From an uncultured Pigmentiphaga sp. (GTDB taxonomy: Bacteria > Pseudomonadota > Gammaproteobacteria > Burkholderiales > Burkholderiaceae_B), in NCBI GenBank assembly GCA_937891425.1, contig CALAGD010000051.1, positions 13,010 to 77,009 on the forward strand: DNA of 64,000 nucleotides. The letters are read 5' to 3'. The position numbers were made by a program, and so were the translations under genes. Below are positions 17,056 to 26,691 of the stretch, piece by piece; the first letter of the stretch is position 1; each line of letters begins with the position of its first letter. The notes under the pieces are model-generated. The model was not told the origin of the DNA. It saw only the letters and a program-made list of their open reading frames with translations, and did not search any database.

Positions 17056-18369
17056 CTAGGCAGCGACTACGGGGGTTACCGGTGGGTCCTGTGCCGGACC
17101 ACCGACATCCGCCGGCGTGGGTGAAGGCGCAGAGGCCGCCTCGGCTACCTCCGGTTCGGAGAACGGCGTGGCCCCATCGGGAAGCGTCTCGGGCGCATCA
17201 ACCAGGGCGACGTCCGCGAGTGTTTGTGCATCAGCCGGTGGTTCCCCGGATCGGTAGAATGTTTCGCCGACGTACGTCTTGATGATGTCGGACGCCTCCA
17301 TTGGGCGCGCCAGCAGATAGCCCTGCACCTTTTCGCATCCCAGCTCGGCAAGCGCGGCCATCTGTTCCTCGGTTTCCACACCTTCGGCTACGACATCGTG
17401 GCCCAGGTCGTGGGCGAGCCCGACCAGCGCCGCAGTCACACGCCGGGCCGCCGGATCGTGCACGAGATCGCTTACGAACGAACGGTCGATCTTGATGACA
17501 TGGCACGGCATGCGGTTGAGATAACGCAGATGTGCATAGCCGGTTCCGAAATCGTCAACCGCGATGCGCACGCCCATCGACGCGACGTCGGTGAGCAACT
17601 GTCGGGCCCGATTGCGCACGTCGATCATCACCCCTTCCGTGACCTCCAGCTGCAGACGCTCCGGTGCCAGGCCAGTGATGGCAAGAATGTCGGCAACCTG
17701 ACGCACGAACTGCCGCCGCATCAGCTGCACTGGCGAGACGTTGACCGACATGGTCCAGCGCTTCGGCATTTCAGCCGCGAACCGGCTTGCTGTTTCGAGT
17801 ACCCAATTGCCCAGAGGAATGATGAGCCCGGTTTTCTCTGCCAGTGCAATGAACTCGTCGGGGGGGATGTCGCCCATGGAAGGATGGCGCCAGCGCAGCA
17901 GCGCCTCAAAGCCCGCCACTTCACGCGACGAGAGGAAGAAGATGGGCTGGTACAGGATGGTGAAGTGCTTGTCGGGCGCCTGCACTGCCAGTTTGAAATC
18001 GTGCTCAAGACGCTGTACCCGCACAGGATCCAGCGTGGCAAGAAAGCGGCTGGCCGCGTCACGGCGGTACGCGCCATAGGTCTGCTCTTCGGCCCGCAGG
18101 AGGCGGAAGAGCAGGTATACCGTACCCGGGATGAGGGCGAGCAAGGTGAGCCCCAGTACCGTGGCTGCCGAGCCGAACAGCGATGCAAGCAGATCCTCGT
18201 CGTAAAACCAGGCGAACACCAGAACGGCTGCGGCACCCGCATGCGCCAGCGCCCAGCCGATGAATCCGTTGCGATGACGCACCTGTACGAGCCAGCCGAC
18301 CAGCATGACACCGGCCATGATCTCGAGCAGCACCAGGGCGAAGACGATCGCAGTAAAAAAGTCCAGCAT
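17056..18369 (-). CDS. Membrane-anchored EAL-domain cyclic di-GMP phosphodiesterase
   Basis: This 437-residue protein has three N-terminal hydrophobic segments (about residues 5-29, 38-56 and 64-90), a short linker, an EAL domain (about 125-365) and a Pro/Ala-rich tail. The residues needed to hydrolyse c-di-GMP are present: EALLRW 155-160, Asn210, Glu242/Glu245, DDFGTG 272-277, Lys293, Glu329 and Gln349. It is probably an active phosphodiesterase. There is no GGDEF domain and no recognised sensor domain, so membrane state may be the input. The start is placed at 18369, and an in-frame ATG at 18402 is an alternative. The target could be the pilus or biofilm, which is inference. Confidence 0.9.
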   Translation of the reverse strand: MLDFFTAIVFALVLLEIMAGVMLVGWLVQVRHRNGFIGWALAHAGAAAVLVFAWFYDEDLLASLFGSAATVLGLTLLALIPGTVYLLFRLLRAEEQTYGAYRRDAASRFLATLDPVRVQRLEHDFKLAVQAPDKHFTILYQPIFFLSSREVAGFEALLRWRHPSMGDIPPDEFIALAEKTGLIIPLGNWVLETASRFAAEMPKRWTMSVNVSPVQLMRRQFVRQVADILAITGLAPERLQLEVTEGVMIDVRNRARQLLTDVASMGVRIAVDDFGTGYAHLRYLNRMPCHVIKIDRSFVSDLVHDPAARRVTAALVGLAHDLGHDVVAEGVETEEQMAALAELGCEKVQGYLLARPMEASDIIKTYVGETFYRSGEPPADAQTLADVALVDAPETLPDGATPFSEPEVAEAASAPSPTPADVGGPAQDPPVTPVVAA

Positions 18370-18834
18370 AGTGGTCTCGGGCCGATGGAACCCGATTCTC
18401 ATTCAGGTAAACGGATCCAGCGAGTTGCTGCCAGCGTGCCGAAGCGTGGTACTTCGCACTACGGTGGTTCCTCGCGCTACCGGTGACTTCGCGCGAGACC
18501 GCGCCAATTGCCATGACACCGGGCCCGAGGGCCGTAACCGGCGTACGCTGCGGGCCGCACCACCAGCCGAGGCAGGGACGAAGTCACCAAGAGACGACGA
18601 CAGCAAATAAAGGTCGGGTAAATCCGACCTTTACAAAACATTACATTACTGAAGCCAGCGAAGTTGGGCAAGCAACCGCGCCAGTTTTCTGGTGCACGAT
18701 GCCCACCCACGCAACACTTGCAACGCCTGCCAGGCGAACGCGCAGGCTCCGCCCATCATGCGGGCGTTACTGCCCTCGGCTATATTACCGGAACCCCACG
18801 GGTGCGATTTGTCTGGCCATCCCTGTTTCGTTCC
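18370..18834. other. Intergenic region between the EAL and MFS genes
   Basis: This 465-base divergent region has no supported gene. It contains a perfect 10-bp inverted repeat at 18608-18633 and, 48 bases upstream of the MFS start, a TATATT box at 18781-18786 that could serve as a -10 element without an obvious -35. Confidence 0.55.
18608..18633. promoter_or_regulatory. Perfect 10-bp inverted repeat, possible operator or attenuator
   Basis: TAAAGGTCGG and CCGACCTTTA flank the six-base centre GTAAAT, with no mismatch. It is followed on the minus strand by TTTG, giving a weak resemblance to an intrinsic terminator, but no minus-strand gene lies upstream of it. A regulator-binding dyad between two divergent genes is the simpler reading. 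Confidence 0.4.
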
Positions 18835-20103
18835 ATGCGCATTGATTCCTCCCCTCCAGCAACGACGTCCGCAATCAGGCCGATTCACGCGTTTGCCATT
18901 TTCCTCGCCTTTGCCGCCGGTCATTTTCTTTCGTATGGGCTGCGGTCCGTCAATGCCACGCTGGCACCCTACCTCATACGGGATCTCAGCCTCACGCCGG
19001 CCGACCTGGGGTGGCTCTCGGCAGCCTACTACGTGTCTTTTGCGGCCATGCAGTATCCGCTCGGCATCTGGCTCGACCGCTACGGCGAACGCATGGTCGA
19101 ATCGCTACTGCTGCTCATTGCCGCCGCCGGCGCCCTGCTGATCGCGATGGGTGACAGTCTTGCGGCACTCTCGTGGGGACGCATCCTGGTAGGCATCGGC
19201 GTGTCGGCCTGCCTGATGGCGCCATTCACGTACTTCCGGCGCAATTTCCCGCCCGAGCGCCAATCGCAGCTGGGCCTGTTGCTGCTGGTGCTCGGTACCA
19301 GCGGTGCAGTCACTTCCACCTGGCCAGCTGCCCTGCTCGCACAAAGCCAGGGGTGGCGCGTGGTCTTTTACATCGTCGCCGTACTGTTGCTGGTCGTGGC
19401 CACAGCCATTTTCTTCATCGTGCCGCGCCGCACTCCGGTCGTGGCCGCGGCTGACCCGGGGCACGCCGAGCAGTCAACACACCCGGCACCAGCCAGCAGA
19501 CCACGCCCGCTGATCCTGCACCCGTACATTCTGCGCGTCATGCCGCTGCTCCTCATCGGCCACGGCGGAGGCATCGCCCTGCACACGCTCTGGGCGGGAC
19601 CTTGGATGACCCAGGTCCTCGACATGGGCGACAACCAGATGGCACGCACCATGTTCGTTCTGATGGTAACCATGATGCTGTCGTACGTGCTCATGAGCGT
19701 GATCACGCCCAGGCTGCAGCGGCGCGGACTGTCGATGCCCTACATCGCGTACATCGGGCACATCGTCAGCGTTACGCTGGTCATTGCGATCGCACTCTTT
19801 CCGGTTGCCGACGCCTGGTGGCTGTGGATGGCGCTTGCTGTGGTCTTCCCTGCCCTGTCACTCATGCAACCCGGGGTGTCGGTGCTATTTCCGCGCGAGA
19901 TGGCAGGCCGCGTACTCACGCTGTGCAACCTGTTCATGTTTGGCGGGGCCTTCATCGTCCAATGGGGTATCGGGCTGATCATCGAAGCCCTGCACATTGC
20001 CGGGCTGGGCGACAAGCAGGCCTACCCGGGTGCCCTGCTCATTCTCGCTACGCTGCATGTCCTGTCGATCATCTGGCTGCGCGTAAAGGGTGGCCAGCGC
20101 TGA
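18835..20103 (+). CDS. MFS transporter
   Basis: This 422-residue inner-membrane protein has about 12 hydrophobic segments. The first reads HAFAIFLAFAAGHFLSYGLR, and the loop between segments 2 and 3 carries the MFS signature GIWLDRYGER. A longer central loop rich in Pro/Ala/His (about residues 200-225) separates the two halves. The substrate is not evident. The start at 18835 directly precedes the first membrane span, and earlier in-frame starts add no membrane segment. It converges on the DUF2818 gene. Confidence 0.87.
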   Translation: MRIDSSPPATTSAIRPIHAFAIFLAFAAGHFLSYGLRSVNATLAPYLIRDLSLTPADLGWLSAAYYVSFAAMQYPLGIWLDRYGERMVESLLLLIAAAGALLIAMGDSLAALSWGRILVGIGVSACLMAPFTYFRRNFPPERQSQLGLLLLVLGTSGAVTSTWPAALLAQSQGWRVVFYIVAVLLLVVATAIFFIVPRRTPVVAAADPGHAEQSTHPAPASRPRPLILHPYILRVMPLLLIGHGGGIALHTLWAGPWMTQVLDMGDNQMARTMFVLMVTMMLSYVLMSVITPRLQRRGLSMPYIAYIGHIVSVTLVIAIALFPVADAWWLWMALAVVFPALSLMQPGVSVLFPREMAGRVLTLCNLFMFGGAFIVQWGIGLIIEALHIAGLGDKQAYPGALLILATLHVLSIIWLRVKGGQR

Positions 20104-20106
20104 ACG

Positions 20107-20124
20107 GGGGCAGATGCTTGCCCC
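20107..20124. terminator. Weak hairpin between convergent genes
   Basis: GGGGCA, a six-base loop and TGCCCC form a 6-bp stem just after the MFS stop and before the end of the DUF2818 gene on the other strand. There is no T-run, so it is a weak candidate for a bidirectional terminator. Confidence 0.3.
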
Positions 20125-20167
20125 GGCCCCATCGGCCACGCGCACACATGACGAACGAAGCTGCGCG

Positions 20168-20554
20168 TCAACGTCCAGTGGCTGGTTGCTTGTACGATTC
20201 GCCCTGGCTGGGGGATGCATGCCTGCCCATCCCTTGCCCACGGCGGCGCCGCAGATAGCGCCAGACAAATCCGGGATAGGCACACGTAAGAAAGACCGAG
20301 AGCGTAATGGCGTAGAACTCCCAGCCCTGGCTGAAGCGGTTGCCAATCTGGCCTTCGAACAGAAAGCCCAGGCCGATCGTCAACGCATAGAAGAACAGTA
20401 CTTCAAGCAGGCGCACCCAGATCGGCTTGCCCTGCTGGTGCTCGTCACGCGCCCGGAACGGAAACACCCCCAGGATGCGCTCCGTAACGAAGGGAATGTT
20501 CGCCGCCACCACCATGAGAATGATGACGGCGGCGATGGCCAGAGACTGGTTCAC
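20168..20554 (-). CDS. DUF2818 membrane protein at the end of the nuo operon
   Basis: This 128-residue protein has three hydrophobic segments (LAIAAVIILMVVAANIPFV, VLFFYALTIGLGFLF, ITLSVFLTCAYPGFVW) and a basic C-terminal tail. It matches the DUF2818 family, which commonly follows nuoN in Burkholderiales. It begins 37 bases after nuoN. The function is unknown, and a part in complex I assembly or stability is inferred only from gene order. Confidence 0.85.
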   Translation of the reverse strand: MNQSLAIAAVIILMVVAANIPFVTERILGVFPFRARDEHQQGKPIWVRLLEVLFFYALTIGLGFLFEGQIGNRFSQGWEFYAITLSVFLTCAYPGFVWRYLRRRRGQGMGRHASPSQGESYKQPATGR

Positions 20555-20591
20555 GCTGCGTATGACCCCAACAAGGTCCCGAACCCGGTGC

Positions 20592-22079
20592 TCAGATCAG
20601 GATCGATGCGATGGCATGTGCACACAATGCCATCAGGGGACCAGGCAACAGCCCAAGCACCAGTACGAGCAGGCCGTTGATGGAGAGCACCGAGCGGGCA
20701 ACGGGCGTGGCTTCGAACGGCCGGTTCGCTGCCTCGACCGGCTCGTCGAAGTAGGCAAGCTTCACGACGCGCAGGTAGTAGAACGCGCCGATCAGAGAGA
20801 ACAGCACCGCGACGACTGCGAGCCACAGGTGACCCGCGTGCACCAGTACCTGCAGGACCGCCAGCTTGGCGTAGAAGCCCACGGTTGGCGGAATGCCGGC
20901 CAGCGAAAACATGAGGATGAGGAGCAGGAAGGCGTACCACGGGCTACGACGGTTCAGGCCCTTGAGATCATCCAGCGTTTCGGCTTCGAAACCGTCAGCA
21001 CGAGCCAGCAGAAGAATGATGCCGAAAGTGCCGAGTGTAGTGAGTACGTAGGTGACGAGATAGAACAATGCCGCCGAATAGGCCTCCTCGCGATACTCGA
21101 ACCCGTTGCCGGCCAGCATGCCCAGCAGCACGAACGCCATGTGCGCAATCGTGGAATATGCCAGCATGCGCTTGAAATTGGTCTGCGCGATGGCGGTGAG
21201 GTTACCGATGGCCAGCGACAGCACAGCCAGTACCGCCAGCATCAGTTCCCAATGCTGGGCCAGCGCAGGCAAGGCCTCGCCCAGCAGGCGCACCACTACG
21301 GCAAACGCAGCCAGCTTCGGCGCTGTGCTCACGAGCAGCGTCACCGGCGTGGGAGCACCATGATAGACATCGGGAACCCACATGTGGAACGGAACCACAC
21401 CCAGCTTGAAGGCGAGCCCCGCCACCAGGAACACCAACGCGAACACCAGTACGAGGTCGAAGCGGGCACTGCCCCCAGGCATCAGTTCGCGCGCGATGGT
21501 GGCAAGGTCAAGCGAACCCGTCGCGCCATAAAGCATGGACATGCCATACAGCAGGAACCCCGAGGCCAGCGAGCCCAGCACGAAGTACTTCATGGCGGCC
21601 TCGATCGAACGCGTCTGGTCACGACGCAAGGCGACTAGGGCGTACACCGACAGCGACATCAGCTCCAGGCCCAGGTAGATGGTGAGCAGACTGCCCGCCG
21701 ATACCATGACCATCTGGCCCAGGGTGGACAACAATGTCAGCACATATAGCTCGCCGCCGCGGGTGGTCATGTCGCGCGGCTGCACGTATCCCTGTGCGTA
21801 CGCGAGGGTGACCATGTTGGCGATGTAGACGCACATCTTCAGCAGGTACGACAGATCGTCGACCACATACAGGCTGCTGAACGTGGACCCGCTGACGCCG
21901 TCGGCCCATTGCACGCCGGTGAGGACCACCAGAATGGCCAGGGTGAGCTGGGTGAGCCGATACGTGAGCGCGCGACCGCTTCCCTTCAAGAAAGCGTCCA
22001 CGACAAGGACGCCGCAGGCCAGTATCAGGAGAACGATTTCCGGCGCTGCCAGGGCGAAGTTGAGGTTCGAATGTTGCAT
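20592..22079 (-). CDS. nuoN: NADH-quinone oxidoreductase subunit N
   Basis: NuoN is one of the three antiporter-like proton-pumping subunits of complex I. It is 495 residues with about 14 membrane spans. Key features include the conserved Glu in YLGLELMSLSVYAL and the lysine segments FKLGVVPFHMWVPDVYHGAP and NFKRMLAYSTIAHMAF. The start at 22079 (MQHSNLNFALAAPEI) fits the family. An earlier in-frame start adds 13 residues. It is the last nuo gene. Confidence 0.96.
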   Translation of the reverse strand: MQHSNLNFALAAPEIVLLILACGVLVVDAFLKGSGRALTYRLTQLTLAILVVLTGVQWADGVSGSTFSSLYVVDDLSYLLKMCVYIANMVTLAYAQGYVQPRDMTTRGGELYVLTLLSTLGQMVMVSAGSLLTIYLGLELMSLSVYALVALRRDQTRSIEAAMKYFVLGSLASGFLLYGMSMLYGATGSLDLATIARELMPGGSARFDLVLVFALVFLVAGLAFKLGVVPFHMWVPDVYHGAPTPVTLLVSTAPKLAAFAVVVRLLGEALPALAQHWELMLAVLAVLSLAIGNLTAIAQTNFKRMLAYSTIAHMAFVLLGMLAGNGFEYREEAYSAALFYLVTYVLTTLGTFGIILLLARADGFEAETLDDLKGLNRRSPWYAFLLLILMFSLAGIPPTVGFYAKLAVLQVLVHAGHLWLAVVAVLFSLIGAFYYLRVVKLAYFDEPVEAANRPFEATPVARSVLSINGLLVLVLGLLPGPLMALCAHAIASILI

Positions 22080-22151
22080 AGTGGGATACACGTCAATTGT
22101 CTGCCGGAAGCGGTGCAAGCCACCGCCCCGTATGCGAGCCTGGGCCGTTAT

Positions 22152-23651
22152 CTACAGTTTCGACACCGAAATATGGTCGAGCAGGGCCTGCACCGACACG
22201 TGCATGACGTCGGTGAAGGGCTTGGGATAAATGCCCATGTACAGCACGGCGATTGCCATCAGCGCAAGGATGGCGAACTCGCGCCCGTTGATGTCGCTCA
22301 TGGAAGCGACATGCTCATTGCCGACCTCGCCGAAGTACACCCGTTTGACCATCCACAGCGAGTACGACGCAGCCAGGATCAGCGACGTTGCCGCCAGCAG
22401 GCCGATCCAGAAGTTGTACTCGACTGCACCCATGATGACCATGAACTCGCCCACGAACCCGCTAGTGGCCGGCAGCCCGCAGTTGGCCATCGCAAACAGT
22501 ACGGCAAACGCGGTGAAGCGCGGCATCACGTTGATGACACCACCATAATCAGCGATCTGGCGCGAATGCAGGCGGTCGTAAAGTACGCCAATGCAGAAGA
22601 ACATGGCGCCCGACACGAATCCGTGCGAGATCATCTGGACGATACCACCCTCAATGCCTGCCGTATTGAAGATGAAGAAGCCAAGCGTAACGAAGCCCAT
22701 GTGCGCGACCGACGAATAGGCAACCAGCTTCTTCATGTCTTCCTGAACGATCGCCACCAGGCTGATGTAGATGACGGCAATCAGCGACAGCGCGATCATG
22801 AGGCCCGACAGTGCCTCGGACGCATCGGGCGTGACGGGCAGCGAGAAACGCAGGAAACCGTATGCCCCCAGCTTGAGCATGATGGCAGCCAGCACGATGG
22901 ACCCGCCCGTGGGCGCCTCGACGTGCGCATCAGGGAGCCAGGTGTGTACCGGCCACATCGGTACCTTGACCGCGAAACCGGCCAGCAGCGCGAGGAAGAT
23001 CAGGATCTGCGCGGTATAACCAAGAGGCAGCTTGTGCCAGGTCTGGATGTCGAAGCTTCCGCCCGAGGCATTCCAGAGATACACGAAGGCCACCAGCATG
23101 AGGAGCGAACCGAGCAGCGTATAAAGGAAGAACTTGAACGCTGCATAGACGCGGTTGGGCCCGCCCCAGACCCCGATGATGATGTACATCGGAATCAGCG
23201 TGGCTTCGAAGAAGAAGTAGAACAGCAGACCGTCGAGTGCCGAGAACACACCGATCATGAGGCCTGACAGGATGAGGAAGGCCCCCAGGTACTGCCCGAC
23301 GCGGCTGGTGATGACCTCCCAGCCGGCCAGCACGACGATGATCGTGATGAATGCCGTCAGGAGCACGAACCACAACGAGATGCCGTCGACGCCCAGATGG
23401 TAGTAGACGGAAATCGGAGCGATCCACAACGCCTTTTCGACAAATTGCATGTCGGCTGTGCTGGCGTTGAAGCCGGTATATAGCGGAATGGTAACCAGCA
23501 ACCCGACCAGGGAGCCCACCAACGCCAGCCAGCGCGCCGGACCCGGGTTGCTGTCCTTTCCGATGAACAGCACCAGAACGCCAAACACGATCGGCACGAA
23601 GATCGCAAGCGTAAGCCAAGGGAATGAGGAAGACACCATTTCGCTTGCCAT
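22152..23651 (-). CDS. nuoM: NADH-quinone oxidoreductase subunit M
   Basis: NuoM is an antiporter-like subunit of complex I, 499 residues. Conserved parts include YHLGVDGISLWFVLLT, the catalytic-type Glu in FFEATLIPMYIIIG, KVPMWPVHTWLPDAHVEAP, and the lysine in DMKKLVAYSSVAHMGFV. It begins four bases after the nuoL stop. A second ATG four codons in is possible. Confidence 0.97.
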   Translation of the reverse strand: MASEMVSSSFPWLTLAIFVPIVFGVLVLFIGKDSNPGPARWLALVGSLVGLLVTIPLYTGFNASTADMQFVEKALWIAPISVYYHLGVDGISLWFVLLTAFITIIVVLAGWEVITSRVGQYLGAFLILSGLMIGVFSALDGLLFYFFFEATLIPMYIIIGVWGGPNRVYAAFKFFLYTLLGSLLMLVAFVYLWNASGGSFDIQTWHKLPLGYTAQILIFLALLAGFAVKVPMWPVHTWLPDAHVEAPTGGSIVLAAIMLKLGAYGFLRFSLPVTPDASEALSGLMIALSLIAVIYISLVAIVQEDMKKLVAYSSVAHMGFVTLGFFIFNTAGIEGGIVQMISHGFVSGAMFFCIGVLYDRLHSRQIADYGGVINVMPRFTAFAVLFAMANCGLPATSGFVGEFMVIMGAVEYNFWIGLLAATSLILAASYSLWMVKRVYFGEVGNEHVASMSDINGREFAILALMAIAVLYMGIYPKPFTDVMHVSVQALLDHISVSKL

Positions 23652-23655
23652 CTTA

Positions 23656-25689
23656 TTAGATCAGAACAAAGAAGGTTATCAGCGCAAGCACGCCAACGAT
23701 CATCGAAAAAGCGTAGTGGTAGATGTAGCCCGACTGGAGATGACGGGATACTGCAGCGATCATGCCGACCACACGCGCGCTACCGTTGATGATGATGCCG
23801 TCGAGCAGTCCGCGGTCACCACCTTGCCACAAGCCACGGCCAAGCGCCTTGGCCCCACGGGCGATGACATTCTCGTTGAACCAGTCGAAGTAGTACTTGT
23901 TCTCGAGAATCCTGACGATGCCGGACAGATTGCGACGCAAGGCTGCCCCGGCCTGCGGACGGTACAGGCAGGTGTACCAGGCGATCACGGCGCCGGCCAC
24001 GACAAGCCAGAATGGCAGCGTGACGAACCCGTGCAGACCAAACTCGAGCCAACCGTGGAAATGCGCTGCCAGGGTCGCCATGGCAGGGTGGTCCTTGAAG
24101 ACCGTGATCACGCCTGAGAAGAAATCGCCGAACAGCATGGGCTTGATGGCGATGGCCCCGATGATGACCGACGGGATAGCAAGCAGCACCAGCGGCAGCG
24201 TGACGACCCAGGGCGACTCGTGCGGCGTGCCGCCGTGGTGGCCGTGCTCGTCGGCATGCGCACCGTGCTTGGCGTCAGCCTCGTGTCCGTGCGCTCCTGC
24301 CGCGTCACCGAACCGTTCCTTGCCGTGGAACACCACGAAGTACAGGCGGAACGAGTAGACCGAAGTAACGAATACACCGATCAGCGTGGCGTAATACGCA
24401 AAGGAAGCACCCCAGACGTTGGCCGCGTGCGCCGCCTCGATGATGTGTTCCTTTGAGTAGAAGCCCGAGAAGAACGGCGTTCCCACCAGGGCCAGGGTAC
24501 CGATCAGGAAGGTGATCCAGGTGATCGGCATGTACTTGCGCATGCCGCCCATGTTGCGGATGTCCTGGTCGTGATGCATGCCGATGATGACCGAGCCCGC
24601 CCCCAGGAACAACAGCGCCTTGAAGAAGGCGTGGGTCATGAGGTGGAAAATGGCCACCGAGTAGGCCGACGCGCCCAGGGCAACCGTCATGTAACCCAGC
24701 TGCGAAAGCGTGGAGTACGCGATCACGCGCTTGATGTCGTACTGGATGATGCCCAGGATACCCAGGAACAGTGCGCCGATGGCACCAATCACGATGATGA
24801 GCGACAGCACTGTATTGCTGTACTCATAAATGGGAGAGAACCGCGCGACCATGAAGATACCGGCAGTCACCATGGTAGCCGCGTGGATCAGCGCGGAGAT
24901 GGGCGTGGGACCTTCCATCGAGTCGGGCAACCAGCTGTGGAGCGGCACTTGCGCCGATTTGCCCATGGCACCAACGAACAGCGCTATGCACGCTACGGTA
25001 AGAAGTTGCCAGTCGGTGCCCGGGAAGCCGAGGGTAGCCAGCCGGTCGGCCTGGCTGAAGACCTCCTTGTAGGCGAACGTGCCGGTGTAGGCGTACAGCA
25101 GCCCGATGCCCAGGATGAAACCGAAGTCACCCACACGGTTGATCAGGAACGCCTTGAGGTTGGCGAAGACCGCGGTCGGCCGCGTATACCAGAAGCCGAT
25201 GAGCAGATAAGACACCAGACCCACGGCTTCCCACCCGAAAAAGAGCTGGAGCATGTTGTTCGACATGACCAGCATCAGCATCGAGAAGGTGAACAGCGAA
25301 ATATACGAGAAGAACCGCTGGTAGCCCGGGTCGTCCGCCATGTAGCCGATGGTGTAGATGTGCACCATCAGCGACACCGACGTGACCACGACCATCATCA
25401 TGGCGGACAGCGTGTCGATGAGGAAGCCGATCTCGATGCGGACGTTGCCCAACAGCGTCCAGGTGTAGACCGTACCGTTGAACACCGTGCCGTCGAGCGC
25501 CTGCATGAGTGCGATGACCGAACCCACCGCCGAGATGGCTACCCCGGCGATGGTGATGAGGTGCGACGCACGTCGCCCGATGACGGCCCGGCCAAGCAGG
25601 AAGCTGGTACCCAGCGTGCCCGCGATGATGGATGCAACGAGCGGAGCGAATGCGATCAGCAAATATAGAGAAGGTACACCGTTGTTCAT
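23656..25689 (-). CDS. nuoL: NADH-quinone oxidoreductase subunit L
   Basis: NuoL is the largest antiporter-like subunit of complex I, 677 residues, including the long C-terminal lateral helix. Visible signatures are FFGWEAVGLVSYLLIGFWY (Glu), KSAQVPLHSWLPDSMEGPTP (Lys) and DIKRVIAYSTLSQLGYM. A His/Gly/Ala-rich loop (about residues 475-500) is an insertion that varies between species. It starts 16 bases after the nuoK stop. Confidence 0.97.
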   Translation of the reverse strand: MNNGVPSLYLLIAFAPLVASIIAGTLGTSFLLGRAVIGRRASHLITIAGVAISAVGSVIALMQALDGTVFNGTVYTWTLLGNVRIEIGFLIDTLSAMMMVVVTSVSLMVHIYTIGYMADDPGYQRFFSYISLFTFSMLMLVMSNNMLQLFFGWEAVGLVSYLLIGFWYTRPTAVFANLKAFLINRVGDFGFILGIGLLYAYTGTFAYKEVFSQADRLATLGFPGTDWQLLTVACIALFVGAMGKSAQVPLHSWLPDSMEGPTPISALIHAATMVTAGIFMVARFSPIYEYSNTVLSLIIVIGAIGALFLGILGIIQYDIKRVIAYSTLSQLGYMTVALGASAYSVAIFHLMTHAFFKALLFLGAGSVIIGMHHDQDIRNMGGMRKYMPITWITFLIGTLALVGTPFFSGFYSKEHIIEAAHAANVWGASFAYYATLIGVFVTSVYSFRLYFVVFHGKERFGDAAGAHGHEADAKHGAHADEHGHHGGTPHESPWVVTLPLVLLAIPSVIIGAIAIKPMLFGDFFSGVITVFKDHPAMATLAAHFHGWLEFGLHGFVTLPFWLVVAGAVIAWYTCLYRPQAGAALRRNLSGIVRILENKYYFDWFNENVIARGAKALGRGLWQGGDRGLLDGIIINGSARVVGMIAAVSRHLQSGYIYHYAFSMIVGVLALITFFVLI

Positions 25690-25705
25690 TTTTCCAGTCC
25701 GCCGT

Positions 25706-26017
25706 TCAACCCTTGAGCCTGTCGAGCTCGTCTACGTTGATGGAGTCGAGATTACGGAACAGCAACACCAGAATGGCCAGCCCGATCGCGGCCTCCGTGG
25801 CGGCAACAGTCAGGATGAAGAACACGAACACCTGACCCTCAACATTCCCGCTCCATGCCGAGAACGCCACAAAATTGATGTTGACGGCGAGCAGTACCAG
25901 CTCGATGCACATCAGCAGCACGATCAGATTGCGCCGGTTCCAGAAAATGCCGAACACGCCAAGCGCGAACAGGATTGCGCCCAGCACCAGGTAGTGGCCA
26001 AGGGTGAGCGTCATCAT
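25706..26017 (-). CDS. nuoK: NADH-quinone oxidoreductase subunit K
   Basis: NuoK is a small three-span membrane subunit of complex I, 103 residues. The two conserved membrane glutamates are present (CIELVLLAVNINFVAFS and AATEAAIGLAILVLLFR). Its ATG overlaps the nuoJ stop (ATGA), so translation is coupled. A second ATG immediately follows. Confidence 0.96.
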   Translation of the reverse strand: MMTLTLGHYLVLGAILFALGVFGIFWNRRNLIVLLMCIELVLLAVNINFVAFSAWSGNVEGQVFVFFILTVAATEAAIGLAILVLLFRNLDSINVDELDRLKG

Positions 26018-26670
26018 GAGCGTTCTCCAGCAGAGGCGGTGGAATTGGACGCGGCAGCACCACCGACCGGGTTCTGGCGCGGTTGCGCCGGCATGCTTAC
26101 GAGGCGCAGGCGGTCGGCGGGATGCACCTTGTGCTGCTCGGCGGGGTCATTGCGCTTCACGTCGGCGCGCTTGCGCAGGGTGAGCGAGATGGCCGCGACC
26201 ATGCCCACCAGCAGGACCACCGCCGCCACTTCGATGGCGAAGATGTAATCGGTGTACATCGCTGTACCCACCGCCAGCGTGTTGTTGTAGTCGGCAGGGT
26301 ACGTGGGCAGAGGCCTGGACGGATCGAACCAGGTCGCACCCAGCACGAACGCCATCTCGGCCACCATGATGCCGGCGATCACCAGCCCCAGCGGCAGGTA
26401 CGTACGCACGCCCTTGCGCAACTGGCTCATGTCGATGTCGAGCATCATGACCACGAAGAGGAACAGCACCATCACGGCGCCCACATAGACCAGGACCAGC
26501 AACAGGCCCAGGAACTCGACACCGATCATGACCCACAGCATGGATGCGGTGAAGAACGACAGCACGAGATGCATCGCGGCTGTGACCGGGTTGCGAGCGG
26601 TAACCGTGCGATAGGCCGCGATCACCAGTATGGCGGCCAGCACGTAGAACAATACGGTGATGAATGTCAT
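26014..26670 (-). CDS. nuoJ: NADH-quinone oxidoreductase subunit J
   Basis: NuoJ is a membrane subunit of complex I, 218 residues. The conserved third span with the pi-bulge region reads LVLVYVGAVMVLFLFVVMMLD. The C-terminal tail after residue 175 is hydrophilic and longer than the hydrophobic core needs, as in other betaproteobacteria. It lies 21 bases after nuoI and overlaps nuoK by four bases. Confidence 0.95.
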   Translation of the reverse strand: MTFITVLFYVLAAILVIAAYRTVTARNPVTAAMHLVLSFFTASMLWVMIGVEFLGLLLVLVYVGAVMVLFLFVVMMLDIDMSQLRKGVRTYLPLGLVIAGIMVAEMAFVLGATWFDPSRPLPTYPADYNNTLAVGTAMYTDYIFAIEVAAVVLLVGMVAAISLTLRKRADVKRNDPAEQHKVHPADRLRLVSMPAQPRQNPVGGAAASNSTASAGERS

Positions 26671-26691
26671 GATTTCCTGCTCTGTATCGGC

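Noticed and set aside
21909..23267. A 452-codon open frame on the plus strand opposite nuoM/nuoN, rich in His, Gln and Asp
   Set aside because: The biased composition is the expected antisense image of hydrophobic membrane-protein codons. Similar plus-strand frames lie opposite nuoL and nuoJ.
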